From Bacillota bacterium (GTDB lineage: Bacteria; Bacillota; Clostridia; Lachnospirales; Lachnospiraceae): a DNA stretch of 64,000 bases. The notes beneath the pieces were generated by a model that saw only the letters and a list, made by a program, of their open reading frames with translations, was not told the DNA's origin and did no database searches. Shown one piece after another: positions 34,389 to 44,422 of the stretch; the first letter of the stretch is position 1, and the number at the start of each line of letters is the position of its first letter. The translations under genes were made by a program, and so were the position numbers. The stretch lies in contig JAEVYT010000030.1 in the NCBI GenBank assembly GCA_023392615.1, positions 767,587-831,586 on the forward strand, in the 5' to 3' direction.

Positions 34389-34699
34389 TATGTTTTTTTA
34401 CATAGATATTATTAGTTTATGAACTTTTATATACACAAGATAACGGTATACTAGCGAGAAAGATAACTTATAAAAATCAAGGAATACATTATCCCTCCTA
34501 TTTTGATAATTAATTGTTTGAATATATTGTTTTTTTACATATATACATTTCAATAAAATATATCATCATAATTAAAAACGCTTCTACTACTAAAAATAGT
34601 AAAGCCGCTTTCCATATAGCTAAGTCACTGGTAAACCATAATATTGTAAAGGATGAAGAACCACATAATTATATAAAATTACTATACTCACCCCAAAAA
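34389..34699. other. Gap between HAD phosphatase and ATP-grasp genes
   Basis: AT-rich sequence with no convincing gene. A 65-codon frame at 34514-34711 lacks a ribosome binding site and has biased composition. I see no clear terminator. Confidence 0.4.
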
Positions 34700-35566
34700 T
34701 CAAACCATTGATCTAATAATAAACCGTAAATACCGTTCTACAATATTAATCTCCGGAGCGCATTGATACAGCATTCTGGAGCCGACTACATCTTCTATTT
34801 CATTAAAAATTAGTTCACTCTCATCTCCGATTATAAAATCAATACCTACTAAACCGAATTCAAAGAGATCGATAATTTTATTCACTATCTCTTTATTCTG
34901 GTCGGATAATTCATAGAGAATAACTTCCCCGCCTAATGAAAAATTAGATTTAAAGCCCTTCTTTGCTGTGCGTAAAACGGAAGCGATGATTTCTTTACCG
35001 ATTACATAGACACGTAAATCCTGATATTTGCTACCGGTTAATGGCTGTATGACAGCATCCGAGCCTTTCAAACCATATAAAATGGATTCCCGATCGGGTT
35101 CATTTTCCGAAGGATCTATCATGTAAACTTGGCTTCCACCGTGCCCATCTACTGCTTTAATCACTGTAGGGTTATCAATCTTATCCATCTTCGAACTAAT
35201 CAAGTTATTGGTACAGAAAACAGAATCGACCATCTTAATTCCGGTAGAGGCGAGGTATTGATAGGTACGTGCCTTATCGTTACAGATTTCAGACACGAAG
35301 GAATTATTATACACCTTAATCCCCATATATTCTAGATGTTTATTTAATAACGGATAAATGGCGCGACATATTACGAAATCGGGCATATCCGGTACTTCAC
35401 CATCTATATACAGAAACAACTGATTATTCTTGACACCGAATTCTAGTTGCTCAACTAGAACAAGTTCTATGTCTATATTCAGCTTATTACCTTCTGTTTG
35501 ATAATAGTCAATATACTGTTTATTATAAGCTGCACTTTCCCGGTAATAAATCATCCATGCCTTCAT
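34700..35566 (-). CDS. RimK-like ATP-grasp ligase, second of tandem pair
   Basis: A 288-residue ATP-grasp protein. An N-terminal pre-ATP-grasp part (DMPDFVICRAIYPLLNKHLE, NNSFVSEICNDKARTY) precedes the ATP-binding lysine in PTVIKAVDGHGGSQVYMI. Then come the DLRVYVIGKEIIASVLR strand and the metal-binding end GIDFIIGDESELIFNEIED. Such enzymes join a carboxylate to an amine, as in RimK and LysX. It begins 2 bases after the stop of its paralogue, sharing its ribosome binding site with that gene's end. Substrate unknown; the Ile-Glu in place of the usual ExN is noted. Confidence 0.8.
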   Translation of the reverse strand: MKAWMIYYRESAAYNKQYIDYYQTEGNKLNIDIELVLVEQLEFGVKNNQLFLYIDGEVPDMPDFVICRAIYPLLNKHLEYMGIKVYNNSFVSEICNDKARTYQYLASTGIKMVDSVFCTNNLISSKMDKIDNPTVIKAVDGHGGSQVYMIDPSENEPDRESILYGLKGSDAVIQPLTGSKYQDLRVYVIGKEIIASVLRTAKKGFKSNFSLGGEVILYELSDQNKEIVNKIIDLFEFGLVGIDFIIGDESELIFNEIEDVVGSRMLYQCAPEINIVERYLRFIIRSMV

Positions 35567-35568
35567 GT

Positions 35569-36438
35569 TTAGACCACCTTAGTTCGAATATGATTAATAA
35601 TAACGTCTGCAGCGTTCACACCGGTACAATCATAGATATTTTTAAAATGTGCATTAGAATTGATCTCACATAATATCGGTTCATCCTGTTCACCAAAGAT
35701 TATATCTACTCCTGCAAAATCTAACCCTATCAGGTTACAGCATAATAGGGCTAATTCTGTTTGCTCCTTGTTCGGTGTGTAGGGTTTCATTTTTCCACCA
35801 ATCGTCAGATTTGCACGGAAGTCTCCATCCTCTGTATAACGATACATACTTGCAATCACTTCGCCGCCTACCACCTGTAGCCTAATATCTCTTCCAAAGC
35901 TGGTGGGGATAAACTCTTGAAATATCATAGACTTCGATCCGATTTGCATTACTTTTGATAACAACTCATCCTCGTTCTTAATTAAATAAACCTGTTGGCC
36001 AAAGGAACCAAAGCTTTCTTTGATCACCAAAGGAAACCCGATCAGAGCAGATATCTCATTTAGAAAATCATAATTGGTATAACCTATGTTCTCAAAGGTT
36101 TTGGGTGCAATAAAGGTACGAGGCATCTTAATGCCGGAATTCATTAACGATAGATGGGTTAGTGATTTGTCATCACATACCTCAATTGCCCTTGATGAAT
36201 TGAAAACCGGATAACCCAATCTTTCTAAATAGCTTGCTAGTTTTACATCCTTATCCCAAAAGAGTATAAAATCACTCAACCTAGGAAAATCGCCTTTACG
36301 AATATCGATTAGGAGCTCTGCATTGGTTTTTAACATCATATTGATATTTTGTTTTCTTCCAGCTTCCAAAAGCCAGGAGTGTATCTCGTTAAATTTATTT
36401 GATTTTAAAAATTCATTTACTACAAGTATTCCAGTCAT
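35569..36438 (-). CDS. RimK-like ATP-grasp ligase, first of tandem pair
   Basis: A 289-residue paralogue of the following gene with the same plan: NSSRAIEVCDDKSLTHLSLM, FPLVIKESFGSFGQQVYLI (ATP lysine), RDIRLQVVGGEVIASMYR, then the metal site GVDIIFGEQDEPILCEINSN, with the complete ExN. Dinucleotide-level differences show an old duplication. Together the pair may act on one product or form a heteromer; no carrier peptide or LysW-like protein is nearby. AAAGGA precedes the start. Confidence 0.82.
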   Translation of the reverse strand: MTGILVVNEFLKSNKFNEIHSWLLEAGRKQNINMMLKTNAELLIDIRKGDFPRLSDFILFWDKDVKLASYLERLGYPVFNSSRAIEVCDDKSLTHLSLMNSGIKMPRTFIAPKTFENIGYTNYDFLNEISALIGFPLVIKESFGSFGQQVYLIKNEDELLSKVMQIGSKSMIFQEFIPTSFGRDIRLQVVGGEVIASMYRYTEDGDFRANLTIGGKMKPYTPNKEQTELALLCCNLIGLDFAGVDIIFGEQDEPILCEINSNAHFKNIYDCTGVNAADVIINHIRTKVV

Positions 36439-36663
36439 ATTTATCCTTTATATTGTTTCTAATAATAATTTTATCAATATGTATTATTCGAATCATGAGC
36501 TTATACTTATACAGAAGTGATTCATGTGTTTCATAATAATTCATATATTTAATACTTATTATGATAAGAGAAGATTCTTTAAGTTTACACTGTTAATAAT
36601 TTAATATTTATCCAATGATAATCATAATTAGAAATAAAATGATTAAGTATACAATTTACTTTA

Positions 36664-39258
36664 CTAATATTCTTCCAGGTATTGTTCAAACTGCTCCTGT
36701 GACATAAGAATTTTCCTTGGTTTGGTTCCTTCTTCCGGCCCTACCACACCTGCCTCTGCTAATTGATCCATAATTCTTGCCGCACGGTTAAAGCCAATCT
36801 TGTACACACGCTGAAGCATACCAATTGAAGCCTTGTCCTTCTCGATAATAAACTTACCGGCTTCCATAAAGTATTCATCACGGTCATCTCCGCTTCCACC
36901 GTTTGTCCCTGAGAGCTCGCCGCCCTTCGCATTATTAATCTTCTCATGTACATCATCGTTATATACTGCTTCGTTATTATTCTTTTTAAGAAATTCAACA
37001 ACAGAGCTAACTTCCTTCTCACTGATAAAAGCACCCTGAATACGAACAGGTTTCGGATATCCAGAAGGGAAGAATAACATATCGCCTTTTCCTAACAGCT
37101 TCTCAGCTCCGGACCCATCTAGAATTGTTCTGGAATCAATTGCTGAAGATACGGCAAATGCAATTCTGGATGGTATATTCGCTTTAATCAAACCGGTAAT
37201 AACATTTACGGATGGTCTTTGTGTCGCGATAATCAGATGAATACCGGCTGCTCTGGCTAGCTGTGCCAATCGACAGATTGCGTCTTCCACTTCACCCGGA
37301 GCTACCATCATAAGATCTGCTAACTCGTCGATGATGATTACTATCTGAGGAAGCTTCTGGCAATTTTCATCATTCAGATGCTCTACCTTTGCCACCTTAT
37401 CATTATAACCCTTCAAATCTCTGGCACCGACATCGGCGAATTTCTTGTAACGCTCTGTCATCTCGATTACAGCCCAGTTCAGTGCCGCGGAGGCCTTCTT
37501 TGGATCTGTTACAACCGGAATTAACAGATGAGGTATTCCATTATAGATATTTAATTCTACAACCTTTGGATCAATCATGATAAGTCGAACATCGGATGGT
37601 TTGGCTTTATATAACAAACTCATAATTAAAGTATTAATACATACGGACTTACCGGAACCGGTCGCGCCCGCGATCAGTAAGTGTGGCATCTTCGCGATAT
37701 CCGTAATAACAGTTTGTCCACCTATATCTTTCCCTACTGCAAAAGCAAGATTGGAATTATGCTTTTCAAAATCCTTGGATTCTATCATCTCACGGAAGGT
37801 TACCATGGAATTTTCTTTGTTCGGCACTTCAATACCGACCGCAGCCTTACCAGGTATCGGAGCCTCGATTCTAACGTCAGATGCAGCCAGGTTTAACTTA
37901 ATATCATCTGCAAGACTAGTAATCTTACTGACCTTAACACCTTGCTCAGGCTGAAGCTCATATCTCGTAACAGCTGGGCCAACACTTACATTTGTGATAG
38001 TAACATGTACGCCAAAGCTATCAAGCGTGGTCTGAAGCTTCATCGCCGTTTCTTTTAAATCCTTATCCGTGGATTGTCCCTTGTTTGACTTAAGTTTAGG
38101 AGCCGAAAGCAAATGATAAGGCGGGAAGATATACTCCTTCTGTTTTGCGGTTTGAGATATACTCAATTCTTCTACGCTTGTAGAATCGTTATTATTCTTG
38201 GAATTACTTTTTGGTTTCGATGCTGGTGAGTGGAGTTCTAACGTAGATTCTGTTGTTGGATCTTCTACTTCAGTAGACATAATATCAACACCTGTCTCAT
38301 CAATAAATTCAATGCTTTCAGCTGGGTCGAATGGCTCTTCTTTACGACCAAATTTACGTTTTAATTCTTCTTCATAAGTTGGAACAGGTTCCTCATTCGT
38401 CAATCCATCATCTTCTGTTTTTTGATCAAAGATAGAATTAAAATTTAGAATTGGAATGATTGGTTCCTCATTCTCAACAGAACCGTTCTTTGCTTTTTGT
38501 GCTTTCTTTGATTTATGATCCGGGATAACTAGCTCTTCTTCACCCGACTCCCTCAGAGAAGAGGGAGTCGTTTCATTAATAACGAACGTTTTGGCAGGCT
38601 TTCTTGTACCTCCAATAACTTTAAAATCAGTTGAGGTAGTACGCTCTTCTTTACGAATTCGTTGATATTCCATTCGCTCTTTGATGGAATCTTTACTTTT
38701 GCTGGCCAACATAGTGAATAAGGCTTTACCAGTTATTACGATGACGCATATAGCCATAATAGCTAATAAGATTACAAAAGTTGCTACCTTTTCAAATAAG
38801 CTGCAAAAAAGATTAGCAAAGATGCCACCAATAAGTCCACCTCCGCTTCTTTGCTGCAGGGAGTTGATATAATAATCACCTAACTTTATGTTTGGGTCAG
38901 GATCAGTTAACATCTGGATAAAGGATGCTAATGCTACAAAGAATACATAGGCACTTACTATCTTGGTTCCGGCTTGTTTATTTCCATAATTGGACAATTG
39001 GAACGCTGCCATAAAAAATATAATAAATGGCAAGAGATATGCTTCTAAACCGATCAATCCAAATAAAAAGCCACTTATGAGTTTTCCTACGCTTCCGCAT
39101 AAATTGATATTACTTAAAAACAACAAGATGGAAAGCACCAATGCAATTACAAGAATGATTTCATCTTGAATAACACCTCGGTCCTTTATGCTTTGTCTTC
39201 CCCGTGTATTTTTCTTTCGTTTATTTGTTGTTTTTCTCGATTTCTGTTTTGGAGCCAT
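36664..39258 (-). CDS. ftsK: DNA translocase FtsK/SpoIIIE
   Basis: An 864-residue chromosome pump at the division septum. ATG 39258 with GGAGG 11 bases upstream is preferred over a TTG at 39282, which has no site. The N terminus is basic (KQKSRKTTNKRKKN), then four membrane helices at about 35-185. A variable acidic linker covers about 190-380. The motor has Walker A GATGSGKSVCIN and Walker B IVIIIDELADLMM. The C-terminal gamma winged helix, which reads polar DNA sequences, has AGKFIIEKDKASIGMLQR and ends KILMSQEQFEQYLEEY. In spore formers this protein exports the forespore chromosome. Confidence 0.95.
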   Translation of the reverse strand: MAPKQKSRKTTNKRKKNTRGRQSIKDRGVIQDEIILVIALVLSILLFLSNINLCGSVGKLISGFLFGLIGLEAYLLPFIIFFMAAFQLSNYGNKQAGTKIVSAYVFFVALASFIQMLTDPDPNIKLGDYYINSLQQRSGGGLIGGIFANLFCSLFEKVATFVILLAIMAICVIVITGKALFTMLASKSKDSIKERMEYQRIRKEERTTSTDFKVIGGTRKPAKTFVINETTPSSLRESGEEELVIPDHKSKKAQKAKNGSVENEEPIIPILNFNSIFDQKTEDDGLTNEEPVPTYEEELKRKFGRKEEPFDPAESIEFIDETGVDIMSTEVEDPTTESTLELHSPASKPKSNSKNNNDSTSVEELSISQTAKQKEYIFPPYHLLSAPKLKSNKGQSTDKDLKETAMKLQTTLDSFGVHVTITNVSVGPAVTRYELQPEQGVKVSKITSLADDIKLNLAASDVRIEAPIPGKAAVGIEVPNKENSMVTFREMIESKDFEKHNSNLAFAVGKDIGGQTVITDIAKMPHLLIAGATGSGKSVCINTLIMSLLYKAKPSDVRLIMIDPKVVELNIYNGIPHLLIPVVTDPKKASAALNWAVIEMTERYKKFADVGARDLKGYNDKVAKVEHLNDENCQKLPQIVIIIDELADLMMVAPGEVEDAICRLAQLARAAGIHLIIATQRPSVNVITGLIKANIPSRIAFAVSSAIDSRTILDGSGAEKLLGKGDMLFFPSGYPKPVRIQGAFISEKEVSSVVEFLKKNNNEAVYNDDVHEKINNAKGGELSGTNGGSGDDRDEYFMEAGKFIIEKDKASIGMLQRVYKIGFNRAARIMDQLAEAGVVGPEEGTKPRKILMSQEQFEQYLEEY

Positions 39259-39274
39259 TTCCTTTGAGTCCTCC

Positions 39275-40147
39275 TTACGCAAAGTACCAAATTAACGCAA
39301 AGATACCGATTGCGATACAATAATATGCAAAATATTTAAATTTTTTACCTTTAACAATAACTAACATTGTTTTAATACAAATATAACCGACTACTGCAGC
39401 TACAATCATGCCAACCAGATAGTTCATAAGTTGATTTTGCGTAGTAGATGCCATGTCAAAATCCTTTACCTTAAAGATTACTGCTCCAAGAATGGCAGGA
39501 ATCGACATGATAAAGGAATACTTTACTGCAAATTCACGTTCATAGCCAGCAATTAAGCATGTGGTAATAGTTGACCCGGATCTAGATAGACCAGGAAGAA
39601 TAGCAAGCCCTTGAGCTATGCCTATAATACCTGCTTCCTGATAGGTCGCTTCATTCTCTTTTTTAAAACCCGGCTTCATACGATCAGCAATCATAAGTAG
39701 AAGTCCCGATAGTATCAAACAAAGTCCAGGCACCAATAAAGATTGGTTTGCTACTTCGATCGCATTATCAAATACAACACCGATCATTCCGGTTGGAATT
39801 GTTGCGACCATAATTAACATCACAAGCTTTCGATATGGTGTTGAAATCACTTTTTTATATGGATTTTTATTCTTTGAGGCTGCATTATGTATCATCTTGA
39901 AGAAATTACTTACGCAATCTCCTATTATACCAATCCCTTCTTTGATCAGTTCCCATATGTCCTTCCAAAATGCGATAAATACAGCAATTAAAGTTCCAAA
40001 GTGTAATAGTACATCAAACAAAAGTACATCATCTGTTTTAATATTCAAAATGAATTTCATTAGTGCTAAATGACCATCGCTGCTGATTGGCAAAAACTCG
40101 GCTATTCCTTGAACGATACCCATTACAATCGACTGAATCAATCCCAC
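39275..40147 (-). CDS. uppP: Undecaprenyl-diphosphatase UppP
   Basis: A 290-residue integral membrane enzyme recycling the bactoprenol carrier. A GTG at 40147 with GGAGG 8 bases upstream gives the family-like start MGLIQSIVMGIVQGIAEFLP; a TTG at 40168 has no site. Catalytic motifs are EFLPISSDGHL (usually SSSGH) and PGLSRSGSTI. Eight membrane helices are predictable. Overexpression of relatives gives bacitracin resistance. It stops 16 bases before ftsK and probably shares its operon. Confidence 0.95.
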   Translation of the reverse strand: MGLIQSIVMGIVQGIAEFLPISSDGHLALMKFILNIKTDDVLLFDVLLHFGTLIAVFIAFWKDIWELIKEGIGIIGDCVSNFFKMIHNAASKNKNPYKKVISTPYRKLVMLIMVATIPTGMIGVVFDNAIEVANQSLLVPGLCLILSGLLLMIADRMKPGFKKENEATYQEAGIIGIAQGLAILPGLSRSGSTITTCLIAGYEREFAVKYSFIMSIPAILGAVIFKVKDFDMASTTQNQLMNYLVGMIVAAVVGYICIKTMLVIVKGKKFKYFAYYCIAIGIFALIWYFA

Positions 40148-40372
40148 TGTAGTAGCCTCCGTCGTCAACTTTTAATATGAAATTTACTTTAATATATTAA
40201 ATACTTTTACATTTAATTATACCTTTATTAAAAATGATATGCAAGACTAAAACATAAAACAACCCTTTCTATAATATATTTTCATAATATTAGTATCGGT
40301 ATGATTTCAACTATTCACTGTATCAATATTACATGCTACCGTTATAACAAAACTTAACAGTAGCACGTATAA

Positions 40373-40612
40373 TTATCCTTTATAATTTTGACCCGGAAAG
40401 TATTCTTCGTTTAAATAATCACTCATATTGGTAGAATAGATGCCTTCTATAATATAATTCTCGCCATCTCTACGGGTACGTAGTCTACCATTAGGTAAAA
40501 TCACGTCTCTATACTCAGGGATTTCTTTATTCTCTTCATTTTCTTTTTTGTTTTGATCAAAGACAGACGGTTGGGCATAGATTTTCTCCAAAGGTCTCGC
40601 TGTATATAACAT
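40373..40612 (-). CDS. YlzJ-like protein
   Basis: A 79-residue protein. The start MLYTARPLEKIYAQP is chosen at ATG 40612 (GGAGG 5 bases before). YlzJ-like proteins begin with MILYT.MPLE, have a central VILPNGRL(R)-type strand (seen here) and end in DYLNEEYFPGQ. In Bacillus ylzJ sits between tepA (ylfB) and spoIIIE, and the order is kept here with uppP added. Function unknown. Confidence 0.8.
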   Translation of the reverse strand: MLYTARPLEKIYAQPSVFDQNKKENEENKEIPEYRDVILPNGRLRTRRDGENYIIEGIYSTNMSDYLNEEYFPGQNYKG

Positions 40613-40625
40613 AGGCACCTCCTAT

Positions 40626-41483
40626 TTAATCTGTTTCATTTTTTGAATCAATCATCTCATTGATTTTTGCAAGTGCTTCCTTTATTCCACCTACCCCATC
40701 GATAATTCCTTTTCGAACTGTCTCTTCTCCCACCAGGATAGATCCCACATCTTTAGCAAGCTGGTGAGTATCTAGCATTAAATCTCGAAAGCTATTATAG
40801 TCAATTTTTGAATGATTTACTACGAAGTTAATAATTCTATCTTGGATTCTTTCAAAATATTCAAAGGTTTGTGTGACTCCTATTACGGTACCATTCATAC
40901 GTACGGGATGAATTATCATTGTAGCACTTGGTACAATATAGCTGTAATTTGCTGATACGGACAAAGGCACTCCTATTGAATGCGAGCCACCCAGTACGAG
41001 GGATACGGTAGGTTTACTGAGCGATGCAATCATCTCTGCTATTGCTAACCCGGCCTCAACATCTCCACCCACGGTATTAATCAATATGAGAAGTCCATCG
41101 ATATCTGTACTATCTTCTATGGCTGCTAATTGAGGTAGAACATGTTCGTATTTTGTGGTTTTATTATGCTGGGGTAAACATTCATGTCCTTCTATTTCAC
41201 CTATAATTGATAACAGATGAATCTTGTGATCCTTCTTTCCGTTTTCAAGGAGTGTCTGACCATATTCACTGATTTGTTGATCTTTTAAATCCTCGTTTTC
41301 TTTCGCTACCTTTTCTCTCTCCTGATTCTCCTGGGATCCTCTTCGACTATCTTCTCTAGCACCCTCTTCTCTGGAGATTTGTCCTCTATTTCCTGAATTT
41401 TTGGCATCCATAATATCATTATTTTCGGATTTTGTTATGGTTGAATTATGATTACTATTGTCTGGTAACAAATTTTTCTGCAT
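40626..41483 (-). CDS. tepA: TepA-like ClpP-family serine protease
   Basis: A 285-residue protein with a disordered, charged N-terminal 85 residues, then a ClpP fold. The oxyanion region is INTVGGDVEAGLA, the serine is in LGGSHSIGVPL, and the histidine in MIIHPVRMNG. Bacillus TepA (YlfB) is reported as a translocation-enhancing signal-peptide or spore-protein degradation protease. Located 13 bases upstream of ylzJ. It has no membrane helix. Confidence 0.85.
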   Translation of the reverse strand: MQKNLLPDNSNHNSTITKSENNDIMDAKNSGNRGQISREEGAREDSRRGSQENQEREKVAKENEDLKDQQISEYGQTLLENGKKDHKIHLLSIIGEIEGHECLPQHNKTTKYEHVLPQLAAIEDSTDIDGLLILINTVGGDVEAGLAIAEMIASLSKPTVSLVLGGSHSIGVPLSVSANYSYIVPSATMIIHPVRMNGTVIGVTQTFEYFERIQDRIINFVVNHSKIDYNSFRDLMLDTHQLAKDVGSILVGEETVRKGIIDGVGGIKEALAKINEMIDSKNETD

Positions 41484-41580
41484 GAATACTTCCTCATTTC
41501 CTCAATTTGATGAAACACTGCTAAAGCAATAATTCCATATTATTATTTGAAAATGATTGATTTTTATTCTGCAAAATAAA

Positions 41581-41628
41581 AGTGTTATAAGTAATGTGCA
41601 GGATTAATCCATACTTACTTATAACACT
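41581..41628 (-). terminator. Terminator of the GGDEF-EAL gene
   Basis: A 14-base perfect stem (41581-41594 with 41615-41628); on the minus strand it is followed by TTTATTTT. Confidence 0.75.
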
Positions 41629-41642
41629 CATATGCTTATCTA

Positions 41643-43982
41643 TTATCGATTTATGTTTTTTTGAACTAAATACTTTGTTTCAATTTCATTGATGCTTACA
41701 GGTTTTGAAAAATAATATCCCTGACCGATATCACAATGATTTGATTTTAGATAATTAAGTTCTATCTGACTTTCAATCCCCTCTGCTACAACATTTAATT
41801 TTAATGTTTTACAAAGATTAATAATCGCAGAAACAATCGCCTCTGCCTCCTTACTGGAACCAATATCCTGTACAAAGGATTTATCGATTTTAATGCAATC
41901 AATTGGTAGACGAACAATATAACTAAGGGAAGAGTATCCGATACCAAAATCGTCAATCGCTACACGTATTCCCATAGCACGTAACTGATTTAGTTTATTA
42001 ATACTTTCATCTACATTCTTAATTAGGATTCTTTCAGTAATTTCAAGCTGAAGAAGAACCGGATCGATTTCATAATATTGAATTAGATGTAGTAAATCCG
42101 TGATGAAATTCTTTGTTTCAAAGGTTCTTGAGGAAACATTTACTGATACACATACCCTAGGTTGCCCGCTATCCATCCATTTCTTTAATTGCTTACATAC
42201 TGTTTCCATGACCCACATATCAATTTTAATGATGGAACCCGTTCTTTCTGCAAGGTCAATAAATTTATCCGGATATAGAAGTCCTTTTTCAGGGTGATCC
42301 CATCGGATAAGTGCTTCCATTTCTGCGAGTCTTTCATTCTCCAAATCGAACAGTGGCTGGTAAACCAAATAGAATTGATCTTTCTTGATGCCTTCATAGA
42401 TATCGGTTTGTATCGACTTCATCGCTAAGATACCCTGGTAAATGTTGCGATCAAAGAATTGAACCTGATTACCTCCCAGATATTTCGCATAATTCTTAGC
42501 TTGAGTCACTGCATTAATTGGATCTTCCGAGCGTGTATTATCATCCCATATAAAAGTACCTAAACTTACACTGATATTAATTATTTTGTTAGCTATCAGA
42601 TAGCTTTCTGACAGTTCCTTATATAGTTTATTGGCAATTTTATTTGTATCTTTTATTAGTTCTCGATTTTTATAAAGCAGTACGAATTTATCACCTTTAT
42701 ATCGATAAATCTGACTACTATCTGCAGAATAATTATCCAGACGCTTCGACATTTGCTGTAATAATTCATCTCCCGAAGTGTATCCATACGCATCATTTAT
42801 CATACTGAATTTATCAATAGATACCATTATTAGCGAAAAATCATTAATTGTCTCATTTTGAATGATAGACTCTACTTCTTTCTCAAGAACATAAGTATTC
42901 AATAAACCGGTTAGTGGATCATATTGTGTTAATGTCTTTATCTTATCCATCATACGATTGAAACCAATCCCTAACCTACCGATTTCATCCTTAGTCTTTG
43001 GAGTAAAACGTATGGTTAAGTCACCCTGAGCACCCTTGGAAAACAAATCATCAAGTTCAATAATTGGTTTTGTGAACTGATCCACACCAAACCACGCAAC
43101 GACAACACATAAGATCATAAGTACAGATATAATCACAACCATCATATGTTGCAGTTTTGGAAGTGCTGTTAATGCATCCGATTCATAAGTTGCTACGAAC
43201 ACATACCAGTTAGAATTTACAATTGGTGAATAGCCAATCAGTATCTTTTTATCATTATTAATATAGTTGCCAAATCCAGCGTTTTTGTTCTTGCTTTTTT
43301 CAACAAAGTCAGCAAAGGATTTATAAGTATCATCCGATTGGGATAATTTATATAAATTATAAGTATCAAGCGGCTCATCTTTTAAGGTTTCAGAAATTAT
43401 ATCTCCTTCCTCACTGATTACATACGCCCAACCTGTTTTTCCATAACCATGTATTACTGAAGACAAGAAATCGACATTGATGCGTGCGATTAATGCTCCC
43501 TTTACTGCTTTTCCCTGATATATGGGCACTCCAACCATAATTACCGGCTCATTCGTTTTTCTACTAATTATCACATCAGAAAATGAGGTGATGCCTCGTA
43601 GAGCTTTCCTAACATAATCCCGATCGCTTAAGTCTAGAATTTCATAGTCAAGATAACGTGCCTGCCCATGTAAGTCAACAACTGCAACATTAAGATATTG
43701 AGAATATACTTGATCTGCAATTAATTTCCTTTGCTTTTCCCAGTTCATTGATGTTATAGTTTCATTTTTTGATAAGCGTACCAAAGGTGCTGTAAATTGG
43801 TCTAAATAATGATCAATCTGATCGGAGGACTCTTCCGCCTCCCGCAAAACATCCTGATTAACTTCGTTAATTAACATAGATCTGAATCGATAATATAAGC
43901 TCCCACCTAATACCAATGATATCAATAAAATCATGAGTAGTGAGAAAATCATGCCTTTAGTTTTGATATTCATTTTAATCAC
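41643..43982 (-). CDS. Cache-HAMP-GGDEF-EAL protein, likely c-di-GMP phosphodiesterase
   Basis: A 779-residue membrane receptor. One membrane helix at about 10-29, an extracytoplasmic Cache domain at about 35-275 (GYGKTGWAYVISEEGDIIS), a second helix at 280-300 and HAMP to about 355. In the GGDEF domain the active-site motif is YKGDKF, so cyclase activity is probably lost. The EAL domain at about 525-775 is complete: EALIRWDHPEKG, EITERILIKN, IDDFGIGYSSLSY, KIDKSFV, VVAEGIES and GYYFSKP. It probably degrades c-di-GMP in response to an external ligand. The start is a GTG at 43982; ATG 43973 is an alternative. Confidence 0.93.
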   Translation of the reverse strand: MIKMNIKTKGMIFSLLMILLISLVLGGSLYYRFRSMLINEVNQDVLREAEESSDQIDHYLDQFTAPLVRLSKNETITSMNWEKQRKLIADQVYSQYLNVAVVDLHGQARYLDYEILDLSDRDYVRKALRGITSFSDVIISRKTNEPVIMVGVPIYQGKAVKGALIARINVDFLSSVIHGYGKTGWAYVISEEGDIISETLKDEPLDTYNLYKLSQSDDTYKSFADFVEKSKNKNAGFGNYINNDKKILIGYSPIVNSNWYVFVATYESDALTALPKLQHMMVVIISVLMILCVVVAWFGVDQFTKPIIELDDLFSKGAQGDLTIRFTPKTKDEIGRLGIGFNRMMDKIKTLTQYDPLTGLLNTYVLEKEVESIIQNETINDFSLIMVSIDKFSMINDAYGYTSGDELLQQMSKRLDNYSADSSQIYRYKGDKFVLLYKNRELIKDTNKIANKLYKELSESYLIANKIINISVSLGTFIWDDNTRSEDPINAVTQAKNYAKYLGGNQVQFFDRNIYQGILAMKSIQTDIYEGIKKDQFYLVYQPLFDLENERLAEMEALIRWDHPEKGLLYPDKFIDLAERTGSIIKIDMWVMETVCKQLKKWMDSGQPRVCVSVNVSSRTFETKNFITDLLHLIQYYEIDPVLLQLEITERILIKNVDESINKLNQLRAMGIRVAIDDFGIGYSSLSYIVRLPIDCIKIDKSFVQDIGSSKEAEAIVSAIINLCKTLKLNVVAEGIESQIELNYLKSNHCDIGQGYYFSKPVSINEIETKYLVQKNINR

Positions 43983-44262
43983 TATGCCTTAATAAGCACA
44001 ACCCCTTCATTTGTAGTTACATTTCTTCTTTGTTATTATTTTTCAAAAGACAATTATTATATGTATATTCAGATATTTCATATCTATTATATTTCATTGT
44101 ACAAAAAGTGTCTAGCATTAATTATAAAATAATGTCTAAATATGTAGTCTGGTTAAATTATACTAATAACCCTCTTTTTGTAATCTTATCGTCTAACGAT
44201 AGCTTGGATAAATCATAAGTAACGTTTTATTCTTCCAAGTAAGTACAAGTTATATTGTAAAA

Positions 44263-44302
44263 AAGAAGCACAAAATGAGTATCTTAACTATCTGTGCTTC
44301 TT
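44263..44302 (-). terminator. Distal terminator after metY
   Basis: Stem AAGAAGCACA/TGTGCTTCTT with TTTTTT following on the minus strand. Its sequence resembles the proximal terminator at 44334-44367, suggesting duplication. Confidence 0.7.
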
Positions 44303-44333
44303 ATTCTTTGATATATACTAAAAATTTTTCAAA

Positions 44334-44367
44334 AAGCGCAGAATGAGTTTATTCACTCTCTGCGCTT
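44334..44367 (-). terminator. Proximal terminator after metY
   Basis: Stem AAGCGCAGA/TCTGCGCTT with inner pairing GAGTGAAT-type; TTTTTG follows on the minus strand. Confidence 0.75.
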
Positions 44368-44422
44368 CTTAAATATTGAGATAAATATAAAATACAATTG
44401 CATTACTTATAATATCAGAGAA

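Noticed and set aside
34514..34711. 65-codon frame between the HAD and ATP-grasp genes
   Set aside because: No Shine-Dalgarno sequence, biased composition, and it overlaps the ATP-grasp stop.
37577..37954. 125-codon plus-strand frame opposite ftsK
   Set aside because: Antisense of the conserved motor domain with no ribosome binding site.
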